A DNA stretch of 64,000 bases from Amycolatopsis arida (GTDB taxonomy: Bacteria > Actinomycetota > Actinomycetes > Mycobacteriales > Pseudonocardiaceae). The stretch spans positions 297,160-361,159 of the forward strand of contig NZ_FOWW01000002.1 in the NCBI RefSeq assembly GCF_900115565.1, in the 5' to 3' direction. The position numbers and the translations under genes were made by a program. Below are positions 1-7,769 of the stretch, one piece after another (the first letter of the stretch is position 1; each line of letters starts with the position of its first letter). The notes beneath the pieces were generated by a model, which did not search any database, had not been told where the DNA came from, and was given only the letters and a program-made list of their open reading frames with translations.

Positions 1-48
1 CCGTTCCCGGCCGAATGTTACTGATCGGTAGCCAACCAGAGGGGCGGC

Positions 49-54
49 TATATT
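49..54 (+). promoter_or_regulatory. -10 hexamer of a probably leaderless promoter
   Basis: TATATT lies six bases before the GTG at 61, and no Shine-Dalgarno sequence separates them. That spacing puts the transcription start at or next to the start codon, so the phosphatase mRNA is probably leaderless. I saw no clear -35 element. Confidence 0.5.
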
Positions 55-60
55 CGCAAC

Positions 61-681
61 GTGGCGCACGTCCTGTACCTGCTCCGGCACGGTGAGACCG
101 AGTGGTCGGCCACCGGCCGGCACACCGGCCGCACCGACATCCCGCTGACCGGGGCCGGGCGGGAGCAGGCCCGCGCCGCCGCCACCACGTTGGCGGCGCT
201 GCGCGGCGACGCCGCCCCCGCGCTCGTCCTCACCAGCCCGCGGCGGCGCGCCCTGCACACCGCGGAGCTGGCCGGGCTTCGGGTGACCGAGACCACCGAG
301 GACCTCGCCGAGTGGGACTACGGCGAGTACGAGGGCATCACCACCGCCGACATCCGCCGGACGGTGCCGGGCTGGACCGTCTGGACCCACCCGAGCCCCG
401 GAGGGGAGGGCCCCGAGCAGGTCGCCGATCGGGCCGACCGGGTGCTCGACCGGGTCGCCGCGACACTGCCGGAAGGGGACGTCGTCCTGGTCGGGCACGG
501 CCACTTCGGCAGGGTGCTCGTCGCCCGCTGGCTCGGCCTGCCCCCGGGCGCCGGCGTCCACTTCGGCCTCGCGCCGGCGAGCGTCAGCGCGCTCGGTCAC
601 GAGCGCGGCCGGCCGCAGCTGCGACACCTCAACGTCCCCCCGCCCTTCCGGACCCAGCCGAGCAGGAGAGGACAGCCGTGA
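61..681 (+). CDS. Histidine phosphatase family protein
   Basis: A 206-residue branch-1 histidine phosphatase (phosphoglycerate mutase-like fold). The N-terminal RHGETEW motif carries the phospho-accepting histidine, and a second conserved histidine sits in VGHGHFGR near residue 145. Members of this family act on phosphorylated small molecules or sugars; the substrate here cannot be read from sequence. It occupies the place of M. tuberculosis Rv3214 (gpm2, shown to be an acid phosphatase rather than a mutase). The GTG start directly follows a -10 hexamer, suggesting a leaderless mRNA. The stop codon overlaps the start of the broken acetyltransferase reading frame by four bases (GTGA). Confidence 0.88.
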   Translation: MAHVLYLLRHGETEWSATGRHTGRTDIPLTGAGREQARAAATTLAALRGDAAPALVLTSPRRRALHTAELAGLRVTETTEDLAEWDYGEYEGITTADIRRTVPGWTVWTHPSPGGEGPEQVADRADRVLDRVAATLPEGDVVLVGHGHFGRVLVARWLGLPPGAGVHFGLAPASVSALGHERGRPQLRHLNVPPPFRTQPSRRGQP

Positions 682-847
682 CCGACGAGCGCGTCCACCG
701 AGTACGGGAGTCCGATGTGGAGGCGGTGGTCGGGCTCGTGCACGAGCTCGCCGAGTACGAGCGGGCGCCCCGCGAGTGCCAGCTCGCCGAACGCGGCTGC
801 TGACCGACCGCGATCCCGACGTCCGGGGACACGGACAGCCCGTGCGG
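678..847 (+). pseudogene. GNAT acetyltransferase remnant (5' fragment only)
   Basis: A GTG start overlaps the preceding stop, then 41 codons encode a typical GNAT N-terminus (VRESDVEAVVGLVHELAEYE) before a TGA at 801-803. A different frame just downstream continues with residues resembling the family (DPDVRGHG), which suggests a frameshift. All similarity ends where the convergent membrane gene stops at 848. The acetyl-CoA-binding region is missing. In M. tuberculosis an intact acetyltransferase, Rv3216, sits at this place. I call it a decayed gene; the 41-residue peptide could still be translated through coupling. Confidence 0.7.
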
Positions 848-1339
848 CTAGCCGGCGTCGCGTCGCTCGTCGCGTTCCCTGGCCTCCACGCGACCGGCGT
901 ACCCGCCGCGCCGAGCGGCCTCCTCCTCCGACTCACCCTCCCGCATCCCGAGCGCCCAGGCCCGGGAGGGGCGGCGGAAGAGCAGCACGACGACCAGCAC
1001 TCCGGCGGCCATCAGCGGCACGCCGAACTCGGGCCGCGCCGAGGGGCCGGTGGCGTACCAGCCGACCCCGACCACCACCAGCGCCAGCACCACGGCCGGC
1101 GAGCGGGCCCACGTCCTGCCGAGCAGCAGGCCACCCGCGCAGGCGAGCACCCCGGCGGCGAGCAGCGCGTAGTAGGCCACCTCGGCGTAGATGTCGCCGC
1201 CCACCGTCGACTGCCCCCGCAGGGCCGTCACCAGCAGCAACACGGCGAGGGCGAGCGCGGCGAGCCCGGGCAGCGCGGTGAGCGCCCCGGCGACGCGTAC
1301 CTCGCGCGGCGCCGGCGAGATCCTGTCGACGAGCGGCAC
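848..1339 (-). CDS. Four-pass membrane protein (Rv3217c-like position)
   Basis: About 163 residues with four hydrophobic segments, near residues 13-38, 48-70, 78-96 and 104-122, followed by a charged cytoplasmic tail rich in Glu and Arg. No catalytic motif is visible. The GTG start is chosen because a GAGGAAGG-type ribosome site lies just upstream and the protein then begins shortly before the first membrane span; the frame stays open upstream without coding character. Its place between the acetyltransferase remnant and the lipid kinase matches M. tuberculosis Rv3217c, an uncharacterised integral membrane protein. Function unknown. Confidence 0.72.
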   Translation of the reverse strand: MPLVDRISPAPREVRVAGALTALPGLAALALAVLLLVTALRGQSTVGGDIYAEVAYYALLAAGVLACAGGLLLGRTWARSPAVVLALVVVGVGWYATGPSARPEFGVPLMAAGVLVVVLLFRRPSRAWALGMREGESEEEAARRGGYAGRVEARERDERRDAG

Positions 1340-1772
1340 CCCTGCTGGCCTTCCTCGAACGCTGGACGCACGGCCTCCGAGTGACCGTGTGTGAACGGTT
1401 TCGATCGTATGCCACCCGGTCGGCCGTTGGCCCGCGGCCTTCCACGAGTCATGATCTGAACAGTCGTCGACGAGCGGGCGGTCGGCCCGGGTGCACTTGT
1501 CACGACAGCGGAAGGTCGCTGGACGAACGGAGGGCAACCGGCAGGTACGGGCAGGAGTCGACACATCCCTCACGCGCGCGGACGGATCACGACCGGTGGC
1601 GTGCCGGCACCGGTCGCGGGCCGGGCTTTCGCCCAACGCCCACTTCCCCGGATCGGACGCCTCCCCGATCGGGCGCTGCGCCGGTGGAAGACACCGTCTC
1701 GGCCGGCGGGTTCGACGTGACGAGTTTCCCAGCGCCACCCGATCGGGGCGCCCGGTCACTTACTCTCGAGTA
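1340..1772. other. 433-base gene-free divergent region
   Basis: This holds the promoters of the membrane protein (leftward) and the lipid kinase (rightward). Open frames run through it but lack ribosome sites and are ordinary high-GC shadows. The only element I can support is a TACTCT -10-like hexamer at 1761-1766, six bases before the lipid kinase ATG. Confidence 0.4.
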
Positions 1773-2699
1773 ATGCGCGCAGTCCTCGTGGTGAACCCGC
1801 AGGCGACCGCGACCACCGCGGGGGGTCGTGACGTGCTCGCCCACGCGCTGGCCAGCCAGCTGAAGCTGGACGTGGTGGAGACCGAGCACCGCGGCCACGC
1901 GATGGCCGTCGCCACGGCCGCGGCCGGCGACGACATCGACCTGGTGGTCGCCCACGGCGGCGACGGCACGGTGAATGAGGTCGTCAACGGGTTGCTCGCG
2001 GGCATCGGCGGCCGGCCGGGCGTCGCCGACACCGTACCCATGCTCGGGGTCGTGCCCGGCGGCTCGGCGAACGTGTTCGCCCGCGCGCTCGGCCTGCCTC
2101 GCGACCCGGTGGAGGCCACCTACCGGCTGCTGCACGCCATCGAGGAGCACCGGAGTCGCCGGGTCGGGCTCGGACTCGCCGACGGCCGCTGGTTCACCTT
2201 CAACGCCGGACTGGGTTGGGACGCCGACGTGGTGGCCGGCGTCGACCGGCGCCGTGGCAAGCGCACCGGGCCGTCGCTGTACCTGCGGATGGCCGTGGCG
2301 TGCTATCTGCGTCCCCCGGCGGGCCGACCACCGCTGACCGTACGGGTGCCCGGCGCGGAGCCGGTGACGGTGCGCACGGTGTTCGTCTCCAACACGGATC
2401 CGTGGAGCTACCTCGGCTCCCGGCCGGTGCACCTCAACACCGAATGCTCGTTCGACACCGGACTCGGCGTGTTCGCGCTGCGCGGCCTCGCGCTGCCCAC
2501 CGTGCTCCGGCACCTTCGGCAGGCGTTGCGGGCCAATGGCCGGCACCGGGGCCGCCGCCTGGTCCGGCACGACGACATGCCCATCGTGCGGGTCGATTCC
2601 CCCGAACCGGTGAACTTCCAGGTCGACGGGGATCTCGTCGGTCAGCGCACCGGCGTGGAGTTCGTCAGCGTGCCCAACGCGCTCAGGGTCGTGCTCTGA
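1773..2699 (+). CDS. Diacylglycerol/lipid kinase family protein
   Basis: 308 residues with the DAGK catalytic fold. The ATP-binding loop is VVAHGGDGTVNEVVNGLL (about residues 50-70), followed by the PGGSANVFARALGLP motif. The C-terminal beta domain ends with FQVDGDLVG, typical of the YegS/DgkB lipid kinases. The family phosphorylates diacylglycerol or related lipid alcohols at the inner membrane face; mycobacterial relatives feed phosphatidylinositol-type lipids, but the substrate here is unknown. The ATG at 1773 starts directly at the fold (RAVLVVNPQA). TACTCT six bases upstream and no ribosome site suggest leaderless translation. The position matches Rv3218. Confidence 0.9.
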   Translation: MRAVLVVNPQATATTAGGRDVLAHALASQLKLDVVETEHRGHAMAVATAAAGDDIDLVVAHGGDGTVNEVVNGLLAGIGGRPGVADTVPMLGVVPGGSANVFARALGLPRDPVEATYRLLHAIEEHRSRRVGLGLADGRWFTFNAGLGWDADVVAGVDRRRGKRTGPSLYLRMAVACYLRPPAGRPPLTVRVPGAEPVTVRTVFVSNTDPWSYLGSRPVHLNTECSFDTGLGVFALRGLALPTVLRHLRQALRANGRHRGRRLVRHDDMPIVRVDSPEPVNFQVDGDLVGQRTGVEFVSVPNALRVVL

Positions 2700-2891
2700 C
2701 GGTCGAGGGCATCCCGTTGATCGCTCGCGGCAAACTCACGGTTGCCGTTCGTCGACGGAGACGCTCCGCTCACCGCATCACTCCTTCCGACGGGTGGCGC
2801 ATTTCGGGCGGAAACCGCTGGTCAGGACGGTAGCTCGGGCGGGTGAGCTGACTCACCGATCTCCGGAAAACCCTTGTCGAACTCTCTGCTT

Positions 2892-2907
2892 CGTGAAAGC
2901 ATTCACA
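2892..2907. promoter_or_regulatory. CRP/Cmr-type binding site upstream of whiB1
   Basis: CGTGA-AAGCAT-TCACA matches the CRP consensus TGTGA-N6-TCACA at nine of ten defined bases. It lies about 70 bases before the whiB1 ATG. M. tuberculosis whiB1 is known to be controlled by the cAMP receptor protein Rv3676, so conservation of the site is plausible. Confidence 0.6.
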
Positions 2908-2978
2908 AGCACCCCAAAAACGACCGCCATGACGACTGTGGCGCGGCGTGCCGCGCCCCCTCGAAGGAGCTCACAGAA

Positions 2979-3233
2979 ATGGACTGGCGCCACCGCGCAG
3001 CCTGCCGAGACGAGGACCCCGAGCTGTTCTTCCCCGTGGGAACCAGCGGTCCCGCGCTCTCGCAGATCGCCCAGGCGAAGGCCGTGTGCCACCGCTGCAC
3101 CGTCGCGTCGGACTGCCTGGCCTGGGCCTTGGCCAGTGGTCAGGACGCCGGCGTGTGGGGCGGCATGAGCGAGGACGAGCGTCGCGCCCTCAAGCGGCGT
3201 CGCGCGCACATCGGTACCCGTTCCAACGCCTGA
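2979..3233 (+). CDS. whiB1: WhiB1 iron-sulfur transcription factor
   Basis: 84 residues, the same length as M. tuberculosis WhiB1 and close in sequence (MDWRHRAACRDEDPELFFP). The four cluster cysteines are C9, C37, C40 and C46 (VCHRC, then SDC). They are followed by the GVWGG turn near residue 58 and a basic KRRRA tail that contacts DNA. WhiB1 carries a [4Fe-4S] cluster, reacts with nitric oxide and pairs with the sigma factor SigA; it is essential in mycobacteria. GAAGGAG just upstream supports the ATG. A CRP-like box precedes it and a strong bidirectional terminator follows it. Confidence 0.95.
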   Translation: MDWRHRAACRDEDPELFFPVGTSGPALSQIAQAKAVCHRCTVASDCLAWALASGQDAGVWGGMSEDERRALKRRRAHIGTRSNA

Positions 3234-3351
3234 CACAACATCACGCCCGCCGACCGGCACCGGACTCCAGCACCCGATGCGCCGGGTACGGCAGGGCACC
3301 CCGGAAACACCCAGTGACTTCTGCCGGAAACGGCAAGTCCTCCCGCGGAAT

Positions 3352-3394
3352 ACGTTCGAGGGTCGGCACCGATGCGGTGCCGACCCTCGAACGT
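3352..3394. terminator. Bidirectional terminator between whiB1 and pdtaS
   Basis: A perfect 20-base-pair stem with a three-base ATG loop sits between two convergent genes. The arms begin ACGTTCGAGG and end CCTCGAACGT. It has no U-run, which is common for actinobacterial terminators, and can serve both strands. Confidence 0.8.
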
Positions 3395-3503
3395 CTCCAC
3401 CTCCGGCCAGCCCACCAACGTGGACGGCGAACACGCCGACGCGAGCGGCAAACACGAGGTTTGAGCGTCGAACTCGGGGGCGGCGAAGGTAGAGCTCCGG
3501 GGG

Positions 3504-5063
3504 TCAGCGGAAGGCTCGGCTGAGGGGGATGCGCAGGGCCGCCTCGGTGCCGCCCTGCCGCCGCACGGTGTCCACTGTATCCTGCTCGCCGCCCTGTCCG
3601 CTTGGGACGGTGGGGGAGGGCGCGATGCCGCGCAGCGACAGGGATCCGCGCAGTTCGGACTCCACGAGAGTACGCACGATCTGCAACCCCAGCCCCTCGG
3701 CGCGTTCCAGCGAGAACCCCGACGGCAGCCCGCGGCCGTTGTCCCGGATCAGCACGTCCATCCGCCGTGCGGAGCGCTCCACGACGATCTCCACCTTGCC
3801 GGGCCGGCTGTCCGGAAAGGCGTGCCCGAGCGCGTTCTGCACCAGCTCGGTGATCACCATCACCAGCGGCGTCGCGATCTCGGCAGACACCACACCGAAC
3901 GACCCGGTCCGCCGCAGCGACACCTGCGACTCCGCGGTGGCCACCTCGCCGACCATCGGCAGTACGTTGTCCAGCAGCTTGTCCAGGTCGACCCGCTCGT
4001 CCACCGACATCGACAGCGCCTCGTGCACCAGCGCGATCGACGCGACCCGCCGCACCGACTCCTCCAGCGCCTGCCGGGCCTCGGGGCTGGACGTGCGGCG
4101 GGACTGCAGCCGGAGCAGCGCGGCCACGGTCTGCAGGTTGTTCTTCACCCGGTGGTGGATCTCCCGGATGGTGGCGTCCTTCGACAGCAGCGCCCGGTCC
4201 CGCCGCTTGACCTCGGTGACGTCGCGGACGAGCACCAGCGCGCCGGCCGGCTGCCCCGCGGGCCGCAACGGCAACGCGCGGAACAGCACCACCGCGCCGC
4301 GCCGGCTGTCCACCTCGATCCGGTTGGTCGGCTTGCCGGCCAGCGCGTCGAGGATCCGGTGGGACACCTCGGTGGCGTCGAACGGGTCCCGGACCAGCGA
4401 CCGGGTCAGTGGCGCCAGCCGGACCCCGACGAGGTCGGACTCGTGCCCCATCCGGTGGTAGGCCGACTGCCCGTTGGGGCTGGCGAACACCACCGATCCG
4501 GCCGAGTCGAGCCGGATGAGGCCGTCCCCCACCCGTGGGCTGGTGTGCACGTCCGTGGTGGTGCCGGTGCCGGGGAACGTGCCGTCGGCCACCATCTGGC
4601 AGAGATCGGCGGCGCTGCCCAGGTAGGCGATCTCCAGCGGACTGGGCACCCGCGGCGCGGCCAGGTTGGTCTCCCGGCTCAGCACGGCGATGACCTGGTC
4701 GCGGAAGGCGACCGGAATGGCCTCCCGCCGCATCGGCAGGTCCAGGTACCAGTGCGGGTCCTCCTCCCGGCAGATCCGGACCTCGCGGATCGCCCTGGCG
4801 AGCTGCGGGTGGTCCTCGGTGGTGAACCGGGTCCCGACGACGTCCTCGGGGTGCGCGGTGGGCGCCGTGGTCGGCCGGGCCTGCGCGACGCAGACGAAGT
4901 CGCCCTCGCCGTCGGCGGCACTGTCGACCGGCACCCAGAGCAGGAAGTCCGCGAACGACAGGTCGGCGAGCAGCTGCCACTCCGCCACCACCAGCTGCAG
5001 GTGGTCGGCCGCCTCACCGGAGAGACCGGTGTGCTCGGCGAGCAGCTCAGCGAGTGTGGACAC
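3504..5063 (-). CDS. pdtaS: PdtaS-type sensor histidine kinase
   Basis: About 519 residues, orthologous in place and sequence to M. tuberculosis PdtaS (Rv3220c). The N-terminus (STLAELLAEHTGLSG) begins a GAF-type domain, then a PAS domain about residues 160-290. A HisKA_2 dimer region follows with the phospho-accepting histidine in IREIHHRVKNNLQ, then an ATPase domain with the N-box ELVQNALGHAF and the DNGRGLPSGF loop. PdtaS is a soluble kinase that signals to PdtaR, an RNA-binding antiterminator not in this window. The GTG at 5063 matches the family start and has GGAG six bases upstream; an ATG at 5075 is the alternative. Confidence 0.9.
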   Translation of the reverse strand: MSTLAELLAEHTGLSGEAADHLQLVVAEWQLLADLSFADFLLWVPVDSAADGEGDFVCVAQARPTTAPTAHPEDVVGTRFTTEDHPQLARAIREVRICREEDPHWYLDLPMRREAIPVAFRDQVIAVLSRETNLAAPRVPSPLEIAYLGSAADLCQMVADGTFPGTGTTTDVHTSPRVGDGLIRLDSAGSVVFASPNGQSAYHRMGHESDLVGVRLAPLTRSLVRDPFDATEVSHRILDALAGKPTNRIEVDSRRGAVVLFRALPLRPAGQPAGALVLVRDVTEVKRRDRALLSKDATIREIHHRVKNNLQTVAALLRLQSRRTSSPEARQALEESVRRVASIALVHEALSMSVDERVDLDKLLDNVLPMVGEVATAESQVSLRRTGSFGVVSAEIATPLVMVITELVQNALGHAFPDSRPGKVEIVVERSARRMDVLIRDNGRGLPSGFSLERAEGLGLQIVRTLVESELRGSLSLRGIAPSPTVPSGQGGEQDTVDTVRRQGGTEAALRIPLSRAFR

Positions 5064-5236
5064 CTCGGACTCCATCCCCTCCCGGCACCGCGCGTGCCGG
5101 CGCCCATGACACACTAGGACGGTAGCCCGAGCGCCGTCCCGGTCCGCGGGCGGTGCGCCACGGGCGCCGCCGTGCTCCGGGCCGTGTGCGCACCGGCCAC
5201 CGGTCGACCGGACGACCCGAACCCGAGGAGTGAGAG

Positions 5237-5311
5237 ATGTCGAAGCGAGCCCGCAAGCGTCGCGACCGCAAGAAGCGCGGCGCCAACCACGGCAAGAAGC
5301 CCAACGCCTGA
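5237..5311 (+). CDS. Ribosomal protein bL37 (24 residues)
   Basis: A 24-codon gene, easily missed, encoding a very basic peptide that starts MSKRARKRRDRKKRGANHGK and ends KPNA. It closely resembles bL37, the actinobacterial AURKAIP1/COX24-like protein found in mycobacterial 50S structures. GAGGAGTGAG upstream gives a good ribosome site, and an intrinsic terminator follows 20 bases after the stop. In mycobacteria a gene of this kind also lies in the pdtaS-sigH region. Eleven of 24 residues are Lys or Arg. Confidence 0.88.
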   Translation: MSKRARKRRDRKKRGANHGKKPNA

Positions 5312-5331
5312 GCCAGGCTCGGCAGCTCGCG

Positions 5332-5364
5332 AGGACCCCGGTACCGCCACGGCGCCGGGGTCCT
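5332..5364. terminator. Terminator between bL37 and the anti-sigma gene
   Basis: A ten-base-pair stem (AGGACCCCGG / CCGGGGTCCT) with a 13-base loop, followed by TTTCG. It lies between convergent genes and may work in both directions. Confidence 0.7.
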
Positions 5365-5375
5365 TTCGCGTGGTG

Positions 5376-5690
5376 CTAGTCCGTGCGCTGCTCGATGCTG
5401 ATCTCGGTGCGCTCGACGGTCAGGTCGCGGCGCTGCTCGACCGTCTTGCGGATGGTGGCACGCAGCCGGCGCCTCAGGTCTTCCGGCGCGTGCTCCCCGC
5501 CACACTTGCGGGCCAGCAGCTGCTTGATCTGCTCGTCGATGCCGTACTGCTCCAGGCACGGTGGGCAGCGCTCGAGGTGCCGACGAAGCTCGGCCTCGTG
5601 GTCCGGACTGCACTCCTTGTCCAGCAGCAGGTAGATCTCGGCCAGCGCCTCGTCACAGTTCACCTTGTCGGAGTCCCCGCAGCCGCTCAT
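5376..5690 (-). CDS. rshA: Zinc-binding anti-sigma factor (RshA/RsrA family)
   Basis: 104 residues with the ZAS motif H-X3-C-X2-C (HLERCPPC, about residues 38-45) and an upstream cysteine (NCDEAL). This is the signature of redox-sensitive anti-sigma factors such as RshA of mycobacteria and RsrA of Streptomyces. In that family zinc-bound reduced protein holds SigH/SigR; disulfide stress releases it. The ATG overlaps the sigH stop by four bases, so the pair is translationally coupled and made at matched levels. The charged C-terminal half is typical of the family. Confidence 0.93.
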   Translation of the reverse strand: MSGCGDSDKVNCDEALAEIYLLLDKECSPDHEAELRRHLERCPPCLEQYGIDEQIKQLLARKCGGEHAPEDLRRRLRATIRKTVEQRRDLTVERTEISIEQRTD

Positions 5691-6313
5691 CGCCCAGCCA
5701 CCTCCTGTTGGGCCGAACGGACGAAGCCACGGTCACGGGCCACGTCGGCGAGCAACGTGCGGAGCTGGCCCCGCCCGCGGTGCAGGCGGGACATGACAGT
5801 GCCGATCGGCGTGTCCATGATCTCGGCGATTTCCTTGTAGGCGAAGCCTTCGACGTCGGCGAGGTACACCGCCAGCCGGAAGTCCTCGGGCAGCTGCTGC
5901 AACGCGGCCTTGACGTCGGAGTCCGGCAGCTTGTCCATCGCCTCCACCTCGGCCGAGCGCAGGCCGGTCGAGGTGTGGCTCTCCGCCTTCGCGAGCTGCC
6001 AGTCGGTGATCTCCTCGGTCGGCTGCTGCACGGGCTGGCGCTGCCGCTTCCGGTAGCTGTTGATGTAGGTGTTGGTGAGGATCCGGTACAGCCACGCCTT
6101 GAGGTTGGTGCCCGCCCTGAACGAGGAGAACGCGGCGTAGGCCTTCAGGTACGTCTCCTGCACCAGGTCCTCGGCATCGGCCGGGTTGCGGGTCATCCGC
6201 AGGGCGGCCGAGTACAGCTGGTCCAGCAGGGGCATCGCGTCCCGTTCGAAGCGCTCGGCGCGTTCCTCGGCGGTCTCGTCCGTGGTCTCCGCGGGATCCT
6301 GCGTGCTCGGCAA
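5687..6313 (-). CDS. sigH: ECF sigma factor SigH/SigR
   Basis: About 208 residues from a TTG preceded by GGGAAGGGA. Region 2 runs from [10 protein letters not shown] through [19 protein letters not shown]. Region 4 carries the helix-turn-helix [20 protein letters not shown]. It is very similar to M. tuberculosis SigH, the thiol-oxidative and heat stress sigma factor that drives thioredoxin and mycothiol genes. A perfect self-type promoter lies upstream (6489-6514). The frame stays open from there to this start, so a longer form could be made from a GTG at 6478, only a few bases from the predicted transcript start. Streptomyces SigR has such a short-lived extended form. Confidence 0.93.
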   Translation of the reverse strand: MPSTQDPAETTDETAEERAERFERDAMPLLDQLYSAALRMTRNPADAEDLVQETYLKAYAAFSSFRAGTNLKAWLYRILTNTYINSYRKRQRQPVQQPTEEITDWQLAKAESHTSTGLRSAEVEAMDKLPDSDVKAALQQLPEDFRLAVYLADVEGFAYKEIAEIMDTPIGTVMSRLHRGRGQLRTLLADVARDRGFVRSAQQEVAGR

Positions 6314-6488
6314 ACCGTTCCCTTCCCGATCGCGGGTGTCGGCGCCCGGCGTGCCCACGCGGCGGGGCGCGCGCGTGGTCGGGTGCGCATACGACAGTTC
6401 CGAGGATACGCCCCCCGATGCAGACCGCGCGTCGCCGCGGTCGGGACGGAGCTCGGTGGGTTCGAGGGTGGCCAGCACGTGGCGTTCC

Positions 6489-6514
6489 AACGCGTGACCT
6501 CGGCCGGGAATTCC
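6489..6514 (-). promoter_or_regulatory. SigH/SigR-dependent autoregulatory promoter
   Basis: Reading leftward, GGAAT (6514-6510), an 18-base spacer and GTT (6491-6489) match the SigR/SigH consensus GGAAT-N18-GTT exactly. The predicted transcript begins near 6482, inside the extended sigH frame. Confidence 0.75.
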
Positions 6515-6539
6515 CGCGCGCCGCCGCGCGGGGCCGTCC

Positions 6540-6545
6540 TAGGAT
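6540..6545 (+). promoter_or_regulatory. -10 hexamer of a leaderless promoter (ybaK)
   Basis: TAGGAT lies seven bases before the ATG at 6553, with no ribosome site between. It is divergent from the sigH promoter, which lies within 30 bases, so the two promoters may interfere. Confidence 0.5.
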
Positions 6546-6552
6546 TCGGCCC

Positions 6553-7047
6553 ATGGCAGGCAAGGGCACGCCAGCGACGGCACTGCTGGCGAAGCGGAAG
6601 GTGGCGCACACGCTGCACGCCTACGAGCACGACCCGCGGCACGAGTCCTACGGGACGGAGGCCGCCGAGGCGCTCGGCCTCGATCCGGACCGGGTGTTCA
6701 AGACGCTGGTGGCCGAAGTGGACGGCCGGCTCACCGTGGGTGTGGTGCCGATCACCGCGCAGCTGGATCTCAAGGCGCTCGCCGCCGCGGTGGGTGGCAA
6801 GAAGGCCAGGCTGGCCGACCCGGCCGCCGCGCAGCGCGCCACCGGCTACGTCGTGGGCGGCATCTCCCCGCTCGGCCAGAAGTCCCGCCTGCCGGTGGTG
6901 GTGCACTCCTCGGCGACACGGTTCCCCACGGTGTACTGCTCGGCCGGTCGGCGCGGGCTGGAGGTCGAGCTGGCCCCCGCCGACCTGGTCGCGCTGTCCG
7001 GCGCCACCGTGGCCGACATCGCCGCCCGAGTTCCCGCCAGGGAGTGA
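6553..7047 (+). CDS. ybaK: YbaK-family Cys-tRNA(Pro) deacylase
   Basis: 164 residues covering the whole YbaK/ProX editing domain, starting right at the fold (ATALLAKRKVAHTLHAYEHD). The conserved lysine is in RVFKTLV (about residue 47), and the GGISPLGQK and STRFPTVY-type motifs are present near residues 98-120. The family hydrolyses Cys-tRNA(Pro) made in error by prolyl-tRNA synthetase. Short YbaK-related genes (Rv3224A/B) also lie beside sigH in M. tuberculosis. TAGGAT seven bases before the ATG points to a leaderless mRNA. Confidence 0.88.
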   Translation: MAGKGTPATALLAKRKVAHTLHAYEHDPRHESYGTEAAEALGLDPDRVFKTLVAEVDGRLTVGVVPITAQLDLKALAAAVGGKKARLADPAAAQRATGYVVGGISPLGQKSRLPVVVHSSATRFPTVYCSAGRRGLEVELAPADLVALSGATVADIAARVPARE

Positions 7048-7157
7048 GCGAGCTCCGACCGCAAAGGGGGGACGGCCGCCGCCCGGTCGGCGAGGGTCGG
7101 GCGGAACGCCGCGGCGGGCTGGCACACCGCCGGCGACACCGGTGCGCCGTCGGGTGG

Positions 7158-7769
7158 CTACAGCAGCGGGCGCAGCACCCGGGGCAGCCACTCCGCGACC
7201 GCGCGGTGCACGGCGTCGAGGTCGGCCTCGAGGCTGTGGTCGCCCGGCACCACGACGACCTCGTGGTGCCGGCCCGCCGCCGGCCGGCCGAACGGGTCGC
7301 GGTCGCCCTGGACGACGAGGGTGGGCACCTCCACGGCGTCCAGCTCCGGTTGCCGCGACCGGTCCGGCCGGCCCGGCGGATGCACCGGGAAGGCCAGGCA
7401 GAGCACGGCGACGGCCTGGCCGGGCGCGGCCGTGCGGCAGGCCACCCTGGCACCGGAGGAGCGCCCGGCGAACACCAGCGGGAGGTCGGCGAACCACCGC
7501 CCGCCCAGCTCCTCGGCCACGGTCAGCCACGCCTCGTCGAGCTGCTTGGCCGGTGCCGGTGCCCGCCGGCCGGCCACCCGGTACGGCTGCTCGACCAGCG
7601 CCACGTGCACCCCGGCGGCCTGCGCGGCCCTCGTCGCGGCGACCAGGTCGGGGGCGGCGAGCCCGCCGCCGGCGCCGTGCCCGAGCAGCAGCGCGGCGGA
7701 GCCCTCCTCGGCGCAGTGCAGCTCGGCCCGGGCCGGGCCGTACGCGGTGTCGATCGTCGCGCGGGTCAT
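7158..7769 (-). CDS. Small alpha/beta-hydrolase family protein
   Basis: 203 residues with the compact hydrolase layout of the KANL3/Tex30 type. An early LLLGHGAGGGL oxyanion turn lies at about residue 28. The nucleophile elbow FAGRSSGARVA (about residue 102) puts a serine in G-R-S-S-G. DRDPFG and a histidine in GDHSLE near residue 180 complete a triad. The substrate is unknown. The ATG overlaps the stop of the SRAP gene by four bases, so the two are co-translated, SRAP first. Confidence 0.82.
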   Translation of the reverse strand: MTRATIDTAYGPARAELHCAEEGSAALLLGHGAGGGLAAPDLVAATRAAQAAGVHVALVEQPYRVAGRRAPAPAKQLDEAWLTVAEELGGRWFADLPLVFAGRSSGARVACRTAAPGQAVAVLCLAFPVHPPGRPDRSRQPELDAVEVPTLVVQGDRDPFGRPAAGRHHEVVVVPGDHSLEADLDAVHRAVAEWLPRVLRPLL

